Position numbers and translations under genes: made by a program. Source: Streptomyces odontomachi (GTDB taxonomy: Bacteria; Actinomycetota; Actinomycetes; Streptomycetales; Streptomycetaceae). From it: a stretch of DNA of 64,000 bases. The notes under the pieces are model-generated. The model was not told where the DNA came from. It made no database searches and was given only the letters and a program-made list of their open reading frames with translations. The DNA lies in NCBI RefSeq assembly GCF_024435355.1, contig NZ_JAMJWG010000023.1, forward strand, positions 99,689 through 163,688, given 5' to 3'. Of the stretch, positions 7,887-16,476 are shown piece after piece. Each line of letters begins with the position of its first letter. Position 1 is the first letter of the stretch.

Positions 7887-7919
7887 CCCAAATGAATCGC
7901 CCACGACCTCAAGGTGAAC
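7887..7919 (-). promoter_or_regulatory. Candidate PHO box in phoU-phoR divergent promoter
   Basis: On the minus strand GTTCACC (7913-7919) starts an 11-nt register; the second unit is degenerate and the third reads ATTCATT. PhoP boxes are direct 11-nt repeats of GTTCACC, so only one unit is a full match. The position between phoU and phoR agrees with known autoregulation. The rest of the 7652-7992 gap shows no gene. Confidence 0.45.
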
Positions 7920-7980
7920 TCTGGGCGACGACTGCCCGAGGGGGGTCCACGACGACTGGGGGGACCAGGAGCCGCCCGCA

Positions 7981-7986
7981 TAATCT
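7981..7986 (+). promoter_or_regulatory. -10 box TAATCT for leaderless phoR mRNA
   Basis: TAATCT lies 6 nt upstream of the phoR ATG and no ribosome site is present, so transcription should start at or within a base of the A of ATG. Confidence 0.55.
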
Positions 7987-7992
7987 GGACAC

Positions 7993-9315
7993 ATGGACGT
8001 GAACGCGGCGGTCGCCGCAGCGACTGCGATCGCCGGACTGTGCACCGGCGTCTTCGCCACGCTCGCGTTCCGATGGAGCGAGCGTGACCAGAAAAGGCCT
8101 ACGCGTACCTCCCTGCACACCGACCCGGTCCTGCCGCCGGGCGTGGACACGGTGCTCTCCGTGCTGCGGTCCTCCGCCGTCGTGCTGGACGAGTCCGACG
8201 GCGTGGTCAAGGCCAGCTCGGCCGCGTACGCCCTCGGCCTGGTGCGCGGCGGCAAGCTCGCCGTCGAACCGATGATGAAGATGGCCAGGGAGACCCGCAG
8301 GGACGGCGAGATACGGCAGGTCGAGCTGGATCTGCCGCGCCGTGGCACCGGCCGCGGCGAGGCCTTGGCGGTCTCCGCCCGGGTCGCCCCGCTCGGCTCG
8401 CGGCTGGTGCTGCTGCTGGTGGAGGACCTCACCGAGGCCCGCCGCATAGAGGCGGTGCGCCGCGACTTCGTGGCGAACGTCAGCCATGAGCTGAAGACCC
8501 CCGTCGGCGCGCTCTCGCTGCTCTCCGAGGCGGTCATGGACGCCGCCGACGACCCCGAGGCGGTGGAACGCTTCGCCGGCCGCATGCAACTGGAGGCGAC
8601 CCGGCTCACCAGCCTCGTCCAGGAACTGATCGACCTCTCCCGGGTGCAGAACGACGACCCGCTGGAGGACGCAGAGCCGGTGCGCGTCGCGGAACTGGCC
8701 GCCGAGGCCATCGACCGCTGCCGTCACCAGGCCGGCACCAAGCAGATCACCATCGCCGCCCGGGGGACCGACGGGCTGCACGTCTGGGGCAACCGCGGCC
8801 AGCTCGCCGCCGCCCTCGGCAACCTCGTGGAGAACGCCGTCAACTACAGCGCCGCCCGTACCCGGGTCGGCATCGCCGCCCGGCGCGTGCCCGCGCGCGG
8901 TGGTCCCGGCGGCGGGGCCGCCCAGGCCGTCATCGAGATCGCCGTCACCGACCAGGGCATCGGGATCTCCGAGCGGGACAAGGAGCGCATCTTCGAGCGC
9001 TTCTACCGCGTGGACCCGGCCCGGTCGCGCGCCACCGGAGGAACCGGTCTCGGCCTCGCCATCGTCAAGCATGTGGCCGCCTCGCACGGCGGGGAGGTCA
9101 CCGTATGGAGCTCGGAAGGCCAGGGCTCCACGTTCACGCTGCGGTTGCCGGAGGCGGGCGTCGCCCGTGATCGGGCGTCCCGCAGGCCCGGCCTCGACGG
9201 TTCCGAAGACGGCAACGACGCCGTACCCGGGACGCGGAGCGGGCAGTCCACCGAGTCGCCGCAGAGCGTCTCGACCTCGTATGAACCCTTTCCTGCCCGG
9301 GAGGTCCTTCCGTGA
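7993..9315 (+). CDS. phoR: Phosphate sensor histidine kinase PhoR
   Basis: 440 residues. A single N-terminal membrane helix (about residues 5-26) precedes a PAS-like segment (about 50-150). The kinase core has the H box FVANVSHELKTP with His165, N box NLVENAVNYS (about 277-286), G1 DQGIGIS (from 320) and G2 GTGLGLA (from 350). The C-terminal tail after about 380 is a Ser/Asp/Arg-rich extension. It phosphorylates PhoP under phosphate limitation. The stop overlaps the phoP start as GTGA. Confidence 0.97.
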   Translation: MDVNAAVAAATAIAGLCTGVFATLAFRWSERDQKRPTRTSLHTDPVLPPGVDTVLSVLRSSAVVLDESDGVVKASSAAYALGLVRGGKLAVEPMMKMARETRRDGEIRQVELDLPRRGTGRGEALAVSARVAPLGSRLVLLLVEDLTEARRIEAVRRDFVANVSHELKTPVGALSLLSEAVMDAADDPEAVERFAGRMQLEATRLTSLVQELIDLSRVQNDDPLEDAEPVRVAELAAEAIDRCRHQAGTKQITIAARGTDGLHVWGNRGQLAAALGNLVENAVNYSAARTRVGIAARRVPARGGPGGGAAQAVIEIAVTDQGIGISERDKERIFERFYRVDPARSRATGGTGLGLAIVKHVAASHGGEVTVWSSEGQGSTFTLRLPEAGVARDRASRRPGLDGSEDGNDAVPGTRSGQSTESPQSVSTSYEPFPAREVLP

Positions 9316-9992
9316 CCCGAGTGCTCGTCGTCGAGGACGAGGAATCCTTCAGTGACGCCCTCTCCTACATGTTGCGCAAAGAGGGCTTCGAAGTAGCCAT
9401 TTCCACCACAGGGCCCGACGGACTGGACGAGTTCGAGCGCAACGGCGCGGACCTCGTCCTGCTCGACCTGATGCTGCCCGGGCTGCCCGGCACCGAGGTC
9501 TGCCGTCAGCTGCGCAGTCGCTCCAACGTGCCGGTGATCATGGTCACCGCCAAGGACAGCGAGATCGACAAGGTGGTGGGCCTGGAGATAGGCGCCGACG
9601 ACTACGTCACCAAGCCGTTCTCCTCCCGCGAGCTGGTCGCCCGGATCCGTGCGGTGCTGCGGCGCCGCGGTGAGCCCGAGGAGGTCACCCCCGCGGCCCT
9701 GGAGGCCGGCCCGGTCCGCATGGACGTCGACCGGCACGTGGTCACGGTCTCCGGATCCAAGGTCGACCTGCCGCTCAAGGAGTTCGACCTGCTGGAGATG
9801 CTGCTGCGCAACGCGGGCCGGGTGCTCACCCGCATGCAGCTCATCGACCGCGTCTGGGGCGCCGACTACGTCGGCGACACCAAGACCCTCGACGTCCACG
9901 TCAAGCGACTGCGCGCCAAGATCGAGCCGGACCCCGGGGCGCCCCGGTACCTGGTCACGGTGCGCGGGCTCGGGTACAAGTTCGAGCCGTGA
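9312..9992 (+). CDS. phoP: Phosphate response regulator PhoP
   Basis: 226 residues. The receiver domain carries acidic pocket residues Asp9 and Glu10, phosphoacceptor Asp52, Thr79 and Lys101; the OmpR-type winged helix spans about 130-226 (LPLKEFDLLEMLL, LTRMQLIDRVWG, TVRGLGYKFEP). It activates phosphate-scavenging genes at PHO boxes and in streptomycetes represses much secondary metabolism. GTG start at 9312 is coupled to phoR by a 4-nt overlap. Confidence 0.98.
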   Translation: MTRVLVVEDEESFSDALSYMLRKEGFEVAISTTGPDGLDEFERNGADLVLLDLMLPGLPGTEVCRQLRSRSNVPVIMVTAKDSEIDKVVGLEIGADDYVTKPFSSRELVARIRAVLRRRGEPEEVTPAALEAGPVRMDVDRHVVTVSGSKVDLPLKEFDLLEMLLRNAGRVLTRMQLIDRVWGADYVGDTKTLDVHVKRLRAKIEPDPGAPRYLVTVRGLGYKFEP

Positions 9993-10050
9993 CGTGACGG
10001 CCCAGCCGGCCTGCGGCGGGCTGAGAGGGCTCAGCCGGCGCAGACAGACC

Positions 10051-10090
10051 CGCCCGGCCGGCTGCCGCGTACGCGACAGCCGGCCGGGCG
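10051..10090 (+). terminator. Terminator after phoP
   Basis: A perfect 14-bp stem (CGCCCGGCCGGCTG with its complement) and a 12-nt loop, between the converging phoP and lipoprotein genes, so likely bidirectional. Confidence 0.85.
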
Positions 10091-10129
10091 GAGCTGTACG
10101 GCTCTGCGGGTCAGCGGCCGGTCTGCGGA

Positions 10130-10840
10130 TCAGCGGCCGGCCGTGGCCGTCTCGCTGGACGACGGGGCGCCCGAGCCTGCCGTGCCCGAGCCGGTAGCGC
10201 CCGAGCCGGCAGCGCCGGAGGCGGAGCCCGACGGCGACCCGGACGGCGCGCCGGACGCGGTGGCGCCGCCGGTCGGTGTCGCGCTGCCGGTCGGGCTTCC
10301 GCTCGGCGTCGTGCTCGGGGTGGGGACGTTGCTGGGCCCGTACTTGCTGAAGTAGTTGCGCGCCGGTACCACGAAGCTCTTCACCTGCACGTCACCGGTC
10401 TTGCTGAAGGTGAACGTGAGCGGTTGGACGTTCCCGTCCGTGACCGCCTGCCGGCCGCTGGTCAGCACCGCGGAGGCGTTCCCCTTGCCGCCGAGCAGCA
10501 CGGAGCCGCCGGCCGGGATCGTCAGGGGGCCCCTGCCCTTGGCGGGCTTGAGCTGGGCGGTGGCGCCGGTGCCCGAGAGCCTGATGGTCTGGAGGGTCTG
10601 GTCGGTGCGGCCGTTGTTGAACAGGGTCGCCGAGATGACGGCAGGGCCCTTCGCGTCCCGCTGCGGCTGGGTGATCACCGAGACGTTCTGGATCTTGATG
10701 ACGCCCACGGCGGTGGCGGCGTTGTCCGGCTTGACTTCCAGCGTCTGGGCGTTGCTGCCGACGCCGCACCCGGCGACGGTGAGGATCGGGAGCGCGAGGA
10801 CGGTGGCGGCGAGAGCGCCGCGTCGAAGGCTGCTGCTCAC
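10130..10840 (-). CDS. Secreted lipoprotein with low-complexity Ser/Gly/Thr tail
   Basis: 236 residues from GTG 10840 (AAGGAG 11 nt upstream). Residues 1-26 form a lipoprotein signal with lipobox LTVAGC. A conserved all-beta domain follows (IQNVSVITQPQ, AVISATLFNNG, TIPAGGSVLLGG), resembling the copper-chaperone/DUF461-like immunoglobulin-type domains often found in such proteins, but without an obvious Met/His copper site. The last 70 residues are Ser/Gly/Thr/Ala/Pro repeats, suggesting a flexible wall-spanning stretch. The gene sits beside phoP in Streptomyces generally; its role is unknown. Confidence 0.8.
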   Translation of the reverse strand: MSSSLRRGALAATVLALPILTVAGCGVGSNAQTLEVKPDNAATAVGVIKIQNVSVITQPQRDAKGPAVISATLFNNGRTDQTLQTIRLSGTGATAQLKPAKGRGPLTIPAGGSVLLGGKGNASAVLTSGRQAVTDGNVQPLTFTFSKTGDVQVKSFVVPARNYFSKYGPSNVPTPSTTPSGSPTGSATPTGGATASGAPSGSPSGSASGAAGSGATGSGTAGSGAPSSSETATAGR

Positions 10841-11231
10841 GGCGGCGGCAACTCCTTGAACTGGGCGTACAGAGGAGGGCGACTGAAAAGTCACCCCAGG
10901 GGGTCTCAGCGGGCCTAGGTTACCGAGCCGCCTCTGCGGGGCCGCACCCGACCCGCCTCTACGCCCTTCGGTCCCCGTTCGGGGCGCCCGAGCCCGGTGT
11001 GCATCGCGCGACCCGGGCGCGCCACGCCCGGAGATGAAGCGGAGTTTGGCCGGATGGCGCCGGCAGAGCATTGGCCCAAGTGTGACGCCGGGCAATGGTC
11101 AGGGACATCTCGGACGGCGGCGCGCGGTAGTGTTCGGCGGCTGTTCGCCGTGCGAGTTCGTCCGCCATTCACATAAGCATGAGCACGGGTGCAGGGTGGA
11201 TTTTCGGTAAGGAATGCGGGCTGGCCCGGTT

Positions 11232-11261
11232 GAATTGATCAACCCTGCCCGTGATCAATTC
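11232..11261. repeat. Perfect inverted repeat GAATTGATCA-N10-TGATCAATTC
   Basis: Two exact 10-base arms around a 10-base spacer. AT-rich arms of this quality are rare by chance in such GC-rich DNA. It lies about 300 bp upstream of carD, not next to any start codon. It may be a protein-binding site or an RNA hairpin; no T-run follows. Confidence 0.6.
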
Positions 11262-11502
11262 TCGATTCGCTTCGCAGATGACGTCGATGGCCGAACGAAG
11301 TAGCGGAAGTCACCGCCCAGGAACCCGACAAAACGGGATGTTCCGCCGCTTGGATCAACCCGTCGGTGTGATCGGCGTGCCCGTTTCTTACTCCCAGTAC
11401 AGCGGCTCCGACCTGCGAATTCCCGGTTGCGTGACCGTAGCCCAGCACGTCACCGACGCTGTTGTCAACCCCTGAGATATGCCCTGACCTGCGAAAACGC
11501 CA

Positions 11503-11531
11503 TTCAGAAGACGCCGTTCTCGTGTTACCCT
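11503..11531 (+). promoter_or_regulatory. Candidate carD promoter
   Basis: TTCAGA (11503-11508) and TACCCT (11526-11531) are 17 bp apart, a HrdB-like arrangement with a weak -35. It would give a leader of about 20 nt before the GAAGGGG ribosome site of carD. Confidence 0.4.
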
Positions 11532-11559
11532 GGATAGCCACGGAAGGGGTACCTGTCAC

Positions 11560-12042
11560 ATGACGTTCAAGGTTGGCGACACCGTGGTCTATCCCCATCA
11601 CGGGGCCGCGCTGATCGAGGCCATCGAAACTCGCCAGATCAAAGGCGTGGACAAGACCTACTTGGTGCTGAAGGTCGCCCAGGGCGACCTGACGGTGCGT
11701 GTGCCAGCGGACAATGCGGAGTTCGTCGGCGTGCGTGATGTGGTCGGTCAGGACGGGCTGGACCGGGTCTTCGAAGTTCTGCGTGCGCCGTACGCGGAGG
11801 AACCCACGAACTGGTCCCGTCGATACAAGGCAAATCTCGAGAAGCTCGCCTCGGGCGATGTCATCAAGGTCGCGGAAGTCGTGCGTGACCTGTGGCGTCG
11901 TGAGCGTGAGCGTGGACTCTCCGCAGGTGAGAAGCGGATGCTGGCCAAGGCCCGGCAGATCCTGGTCAGCGAGCTGGCCCTCGCGGAGAACACGAACGAG
12001 GACAAGGCCGAGGCCCTGCTCGACGAGGTTCTCGCGTCCTGA
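11560..12042 (+). CDS. carD: CarD/CdnL-family RNA polymerase-binding regulator
   Basis: 160 residues. The N-terminal Tudor-like RNA-polymerase interaction domain (FKVGDTVVYPHHGAALIEAI to about residue 60) binds the beta lobe; the helical C-terminal domain includes the conserved Trp of NWSRRYKANLEKLASGD and a basic DNA-contacting surface around LWRRERERGLSAGEKRML. The protein stabilises open complexes at weak -10 promoters such as rRNA promoters and is essential in mycobacteria. Length and sequence match the family fully. Confidence 0.96.
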   Translation: MTFKVGDTVVYPHHGAALIEAIETRQIKGVDKTYLVLKVAQGDLTVRVPADNAEFVGVRDVVGQDGLDRVFEVLRAPYAEEPTNWSRRYKANLEKLASGDVIKVAEVVRDLWRRERERGLSAGEKRMLAKARQILVSELALAENTNEDKAEALLDEVLAS

Positions 12043-12954
12043 CGGTATGCAGGCGTCCTGACGTGTGCAGTGCCGCAGTGCCCGACGACATGCCTGGGGA
12101 ATGTCTCCCAGACTCATGAGCACTGCCCCGGGCTCTTCGCAGCTCCGGGGGAGGTCGCCGGGCGCTGCGGCATGTTCGAGCATGTTCGTGAACCTGAACC
12201 CTCACCGGTTTCCGCCTGCGCCCATGAAGGCGCTCCTGGCCTGGCCTCCTGCGCTCCCTGCCGGTCGCGCTTCGCGCCGGTCGTTCCACGGGACGCGGCA
12301 GACCGCTTCCAGGTCGCCCTTCCGCCGGGCAGGCGGGCAGGCCGCGCCTCGCGGCCTCCGACACGGATCCCCATGCTGCGGCACACGATGTGTGGAATGC
12401 CCTGAGTACCCGTCGATCACGCCTGTCAGGTCTGTCACGTCCGTCACATGCGAGCACACACGCGCACCCGTCACCACGTGCCAAGGGACGACGACTGGCG
12501 CGACGGCCGGTCCACAGGCTGGGACGGCCGGCCCGTGGCACGGCTGGGCCCGGCCGGCAGCCACGTCATCGGGGCTGGCCGGGAACGCAAAGCCTCGTCC
12601 GAGCGGTGCGGGCCGTCGGACGCACAGGTGCGCCTGCTCAGGCGTGAGGGACCGAGCAGGCTGTGCATGGTGTCGGTCGTGCCAGGCGCTGACCCTCCGG
12701 CACCGCCCGAGCCCGAAAGCGCCGGGTGCGCCGTACGGAACGCGTACGCCCTACGGGAAGCGCCCTCCCGACAGTGCCGCGGAACGCGCCTCCCAGATGT
12801 GTGCCGGGCCCGGGCAGCCGATCGACCGGTGTCACGGAAGGGTCCGGTCAAGACGTCGCGCCCGGCACTTACCCAAGCTCGACTTTCACGACCTCGGGGG
12901 TTACCCCCAAGGCCATACCCACTCCGCCCGAGCGTACAAACCTGAACGGAACCG
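12043..12954. other. Long intergenic region, 912 bp, between carD and ispD
   Basis: Several long frames cross it on both strands, but all are Arg/Ser/Pro/Cys-rich, lack ribosome sites and show no domain. I see a short direct repeat (GAGCATGTTCG twice near 12170-12188) and GC-rich hairpin potential near 12510-12560. Nothing in it can be supported as a gene; an untranslated RNA cannot be excluded. Confidence 0.45.
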
Positions 12955-13821
12955 ATGACTGACGATTCCCGCCCGGTGCCGGGCGACGGCCGATCCACGG
13001 CCGCCGATTCCGCCACGCCCACCGGCACTCCGGACCCGCTCACCAGCACCTCCCCCACCGAGGCGCCGCCCGCCGGAGCCGGGGGATCCCGGCCGCCGCG
13101 GACCGCCGCTGTGATCCCCGCCGCAGGACGCGGGGTCCGCCTCGGCCCCGGCGCCCCGAAAGCGCTGCGGGCGCTCAGCGGCATCCCGATGCTGGTGCAC
13201 GCCGTACGCGCGCTGGCCGCCTCCCGCGCCGTCACGCTGATCGTCGTGGTGGCCCCGCCGGATGGCGCCGCCGAGGTCAAGAGCCTGCTGGACGCGCACG
13301 CCCTGCCGGAGCGCACCGACGTACTCGTGGTGCCCGGCGGCGACACCCGGCAGGAGTCCGTCCGGCTCGGCCTCGACGGGCTGCCCCCGGACGTCGGCAT
13401 CGTCCTCGTGCATGACGCGGCGCGCCCGCTGGTCCCCGTGGAGACGGTCGACGCGGTCATCGACGCCGTACGCGACGGAGCCCCCGCCGTGGTGCCCGCG
13501 CTGCCGCTCTCCGACACCGTCAAGGAGGTCGAGCCGCACGCTGCCGGCGAGCCGGAGCCCGTCGTGGCGACCCCCGACCGCTCCCGGCTGCGTGCCGTGC
13601 AGACCCCGCAGGGCTTCGATCGCGCCACCCTCCTGCGCGCCCACGAGACCGTCGCCGTCGTCGGTGACGGCGCCACCGACGACGCCGGCATGGTGGAGCG
13701 GCTCGGCGAGCCGGTGGTGCTCGTGCCCGGGCACGAGGAGGCGTTCAAGGTGACCCGCCCGCTCGACCTGGTGTTGGCCGAGGCGGTACTCGCACGGAGG
13801 AGGGCCAAGGATGGCTTCTGA
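12955..13821 (+). CDS. ispD: 2-C-methyl-D-erythritol 4-phosphate cytidylyltransferase
   Basis: 288 residues. IspD transfers CMP from CTP to methylerythritol phosphate in the MEP isoprenoid pathway. The nucleotide loop AAVIPAAGRGVRLGPGAPKAL starts at about residue 50, followed by GGDTRQESVRLGL and VLVHDAARPLV, all hallmark motifs. The first 50 residues are a Pro/Thr/Ser-rich extension not needed for the fold; the true start could be further in, as ATG 12955 has only a poor ribosome site. ispF overlaps its end by 11 bp, so the two are co-expressed. Confidence 0.93.
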   Translation: MTDDSRPVPGDGRSTAADSATPTGTPDPLTSTSPTEAPPAGAGGSRPPRTAAVIPAAGRGVRLGPGAPKALRALSGIPMLVHAVRALAASRAVTLIVVVAPPDGAAEVKSLLDAHALPERTDVLVVPGGDTRQESVRLGLDGLPPDVGIVLVHDAARPLVPVETVDAVIDAVRDGAPAVVPALPLSDTVKEVEPHAAGEPEPVVATPDRSRLRAVQTPQGFDRATLLRAHETVAVVGDGATDDAGMVERLGEPVVLVPGHEEAFKVTRPLDLVLAEAVLARRRAKDGF

Positions 13822-14392
13822 GGCGGATGCGACGACGACGCCGGCGCGCGGGGGCGATACGGCCGGGCAGCACGCCGGCACGCACACGCGCCTCGCCGGG
13901 CTGCCGCTCGTGGGGATCGGTACCGATGTGCACGCCTTCGAGCAGGGCCGTGAGCTGTGGTGCGCGGGACTGCTGTGGGACGCGCGGGACAGTGACGGCT
14001 ACGGGCTCGCCGGCCACTCCGACGGGGACGTGGCCGCGCACGCCGCCTGTGACGCGCTGTTCTCCGCCGCCGGCGTCGGGGACCTCGGTGCCCACTTCGG
14101 CACCGGGCGGCCCGAGTGGTCCGGCGCGTCCGGCGTGACCCTGCTGGCCGAGGCGGCCCGCATCGTGCGCGCCGCAGGATTCGAGATCGGCAACATCGCG
14201 GTCCAGGTCGTCGGCGTACGGCCCAAGATCGGCAAGCGTCGCGACGAGGCCCGGAAAGCGCTCAGCGCCGCCGCGGGCGCCCCGGTCGCCGTCTCCGGCA
14301 CCACCTCGGACGGCCTCGGCCTCACCGGTCGCGGCGAAGGCCTGGCCGCGATCGCCACGGCCTTGGTGATCCCGATGCCGTCGGAACGCTGA
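13811..14392 (+). CDS. ispF: 2-C-methyl-D-erythritol 2,4-cyclodiphosphate synthase
   Basis: 193 residues. IspF cyclises CDP-methylerythritol phosphate with loss of CMP. Metal-binding motifs are clear: GIGTDVHAF (Asp/His pair), AGHSDGDVAAHAACDAL and the LGAHFGTGRPEW segment, then the TTSDGLGLTGRGEG C-terminal trimer motif. An N-terminal extension of about 30 residues is Thr/Gly/Ala-rich. It overlaps ispD and completes the two-gene MEP unit. Confidence 0.96.
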   Translation: MASEADATTTPARGGDTAGQHAGTHTRLAGLPLVGIGTDVHAFEQGRELWCAGLLWDARDSDGYGLAGHSDGDVAAHAACDALFSAAGVGDLGAHFGTGRPEWSGASGVTLLAEAARIVRAAGFEIGNIAVQVVGVRPKIGKRRDEARKALSAAAGAPVAVSGTTSDGLGLTGRGEGLAAIATALVIPMPSER

Positions 14393-14823
14393 CGGCTCCC
14401 GGATCCCGATCGGGCCGCACGTCAGCGTCCGGACGTCCTGTACGCGTCCGGACGCCCGTACGCCGGCGGTTCCGGATCCAGGACCGGCGGCGGCTCCGGA
14501 TCAGCGCCGGCGGCGGATCCGCAGCCGCCGGGCCGGGCCAGGGTCGTACGGGTCGTACGCCCGCTCTTCGACGCGCCGGCCCGTCCGGCGACACGTATCG
14601 GTCGGGCGCCGTCGCGCCGTGCCGCCGGCGAACCGCCGCGGCAATAGCGTTATAAATCGGGCATATCTCTTCTTTTTGCAGGTCCGAGGGTGTCTGTTGC
14701 TGGGTGCCGGTGCGTGCCGCCGCCATATGCCGTCCGGCGCAATGCCGTCGTGCCGGCACCGTCCGGATAATGCTGTGGCACAAGGGACTCGGGGCATTGC
14801 CTTGGGCCGACTACCCTGGAGTG
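14393..14823. other. Intergenic region, 431 bp, between ispF and cysS
   Basis: The left half (about 14400-14530) has repeated CCGGATC and GCCGGCGGC blocks able to form overlapping hairpins, probably ending the ispDF transcript. The right half holds the cysS promoter. I looked for a T-box stem and specifier loop and did not find one. Confidence 0.5.
14812..14817 (+). promoter_or_regulatory. -10 box TACCCT for leaderless cysS mRNA
   Basis: The hexamer lies 6 nt upstream of the GTG start at 14824. GGAG at 14818-14821 is too close to the start to serve as a ribosome site, so a leaderless transcript is more likely. Confidence 0.5.
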
Positions 14824-16224
14824 GTGACTATTCGCCTGTACGACACCAGCGCCCGGCAGATCCGTGACTTCTCCCCGCTCGTGCCGGGCTGTGTCTCGAT
14901 CTACCTGTGTGGCGCGACCGTACAGGCCGCCCCGCACATCGGGCACATCCGCTCGGGCCTGAACTTCGACATCATGCGGCGCTGGTTCGGCTACCGCGGT
15001 TACGACGTCACCTTCATCAGGAACGTCACCGACATCGATGACAAGATCATCAGGAAGTCGGCGGAGCAGAACCGCCCTTGGTGGTCCATCGGTTACGAGA
15101 ACGAGCGTGCGTTCAACGCCGGTTACGAGATGCTGGGCTGCCTGCCGCCCTCGTACGAGCCCCGCGCCACCGGCCACATCACCGAGATGGTCGAGATGAT
15201 GCAGACCCTCATCGCGCGCGGCCACGCCTACGAGGCCGACGGGAACGTCTACTTCGACGTCCGCTCGTTCGACGACTACCTCAGCCTGTCCAACCAGGAC
15301 CTGGACGATCTGCGCCAGCCCTCGGGCGAGGGCGAGACCGGCAAGCGCGACCCGCGGGACTTCGCCCTGTGGAAGGCGGTCAAGCCGGGCGAGCCCAGCT
15401 GGGAGACGCCATGGGGCCGCGGTCGGCCCGGCTGGCACCTGGAGTGCTCGGCCATGGCCCACAGGTACCTGGGCCGTGCCTTCGACATCCACGGCGGCGG
15501 CATCGACCTCATCTTCCCCCACCACGAGAACGAGATCGCCCAGGCCAAGGCCTACGGCGACGAGTTCGCCCAGTACTGGGTGCACAACTCGTGGGTCACC
15601 ATGAGGGGCGAGAAGATGTCGAAGTCGCTGGGGAACTCGGTGCTGATCTCCGAGATGGTCAAGCACTGGCGCCCCATCGTGCTGCGCTACTACCTCGGCA
15701 CCCCGCACTACCGCTCGACCATCGAGTACAGCGAGGAGGCGCTGCGCGAGGCCGAGTCCGGCTTCGCGCGGATCGAGGGCTTCGTGCAGCGGGTCACCGA
15801 GAAGACCGGCGAGGTGATTCCCCCCGCCGACGAGGTCCCGCCGTCCTTCGCCGAGGCCATGGACGAGGACTTCAGCGTCCCGCAGGCCCTCGCCGTCGTG
15901 CACACCGCCGTCCGGCAGGGCAACAGCGCCCTGGCGGCCGACGACAAGGAAGCGGCAGTGGCCCGGTTCGCCGAGGTCAGGGCGATGCTCGGCGTCCTCG
16001 GCCTGGACCCGCTGGACCCGCACTGGTCGGAGGAGAACGACCGCGGCGAGGACCTGCACGGCGTCGTCGACACCCTCGTCCGGCTCGTGCTCCAGCAGCG
16101 CGAGGCGGCCCGTGCCCGCAAGGACTGGCCCACCGCGGACGCCATCCGCGACCAGCTCAACCAGTCCGGACTGATCATCGAGGACAGCCCGCAGGGCCCG
16201 CGCTGGGCCCTCGGCCCCCGCTGA
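14824..16224 (+). CDS. cysS: Cysteinyl-tRNA synthetase
   Basis: 466 residues, full family length. The class I signatures are present: HIGH at residues 38-41 (PHIGHIRSG) and KMSKS at 264-268 (GEKMSKSLGNS). Zinc-site Cys residues appear at the start (LCGATVQ) and in WHLECSAMA, with HHENEIAQ completing the site. The last 60 residues are the anticodon-binding end. Start GTG 14824 gives the usual VTIRLYDTSAR N-terminus. It charges tRNA-Cys in the cytoplasm; it is distinct from the related MshC ligase of mycothiol synthesis. Confidence 0.97.
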   Translation: MTIRLYDTSARQIRDFSPLVPGCVSIYLCGATVQAAPHIGHIRSGLNFDIMRRWFGYRGYDVTFIRNVTDIDDKIIRKSAEQNRPWWSIGYENERAFNAGYEMLGCLPPSYEPRATGHITEMVEMMQTLIARGHAYEADGNVYFDVRSFDDYLSLSNQDLDDLRQPSGEGETGKRDPRDFALWKAVKPGEPSWETPWGRGRPGWHLECSAMAHRYLGRAFDIHGGGIDLIFPHHENEIAQAKAYGDEFAQYWVHNSWVTMRGEKMSKSLGNSVLISEMVKHWRPIVLRYYLGTPHYRSTIEYSEEALREAESGFARIEGFVQRVTEKTGEVIPPADEVPPSFAEAMDEDFSVPQALAVVHTAVRQGNSALAADDKEAAVARFAEVRAMLGVLGLDPLDPHWSEENDRGEDLHGVVDTLVRLVLQQREAARARKDWPTADAIRDQLNQSGLIIEDSPQGPRWALGPR

Positions 16225-16236
16225 CCGCGCACCCGG

Positions 16237-16267
16237 GCCCGTCGCCGATCACCGACCGGCGACGGGC
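16237..16267 (+). terminator. Terminator after cysS
   Basis: An exact 11-bp stem (GCCCGTCGCCG and its complement) with a 9-nt loop, beginning 13 nt after the cysS stop. Confidence 0.8.
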
Positions 16268-16437
16268 TCCGGCGTGCCGTCCCCGGCCGCACGGACCTGA
16301 AATCACCCGTACGCTCGTACCTGTGGACACCCCCTTGGGGGCGTCCCCCACAGGAGCCGAGCACCCCGCTCGGATCGGCCCGAGCATCGGGCCGCTCGAA
16401 ACAGCCCGGGCGTCCGGCTCCAACCGACCGCACGATT

Positions 16438-16463
16438 CAGACAGACAGACAGACAGACAGGCA
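16438..16463. repeat. 4-bp tandem repeat (ACAG)n just upstream of the rRNA methyltransferase
   Basis: About five perfect ACAG copies plus a GCAG, ending 14 nt before the ATG at 16477. It takes the place where a ribosome site would be; slippage here would change leader spacing. CAGG at the end may serve as a weak ribosome site. Confidence 0.8.
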
Positions 16464-16476
16464 GGTCTCCACACTC

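Larger units (their letters stand above)
10841..11559. other. Intergenic region, 719 bp, between lipoprotein and carD
   Basis: It should hold the divergent promoters of the lipoprotein and carD. The right two-thirds is AT-richer than its surroundings. The main structures are an exact inverted repeat at 11232-11261 and a carD promoter candidate at 11503-11531. Short frames on the minus strand (about 10959-11168) lack a ribosome site and are not called. Confidence 0.5.

Noticed and set aside
10959..11168. Short minus-strand frame of 69 codons
   Set aside because: No ribosome site, no recognisable family, and Arg/Ala-rich composition; kept only as intergenic DNA.
12065..12958. 297-codon plus-strand frame between carD and ispD
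   Set aside because: Cys/Arg/Ser-rich with no domain; overlaps the ispD start and lacks a ribosome site.
14393..14823. Possible T-box leader for cysS
   Set aside because: No T-box consensus or specifier stem was found, and the cysS start appears leaderless.
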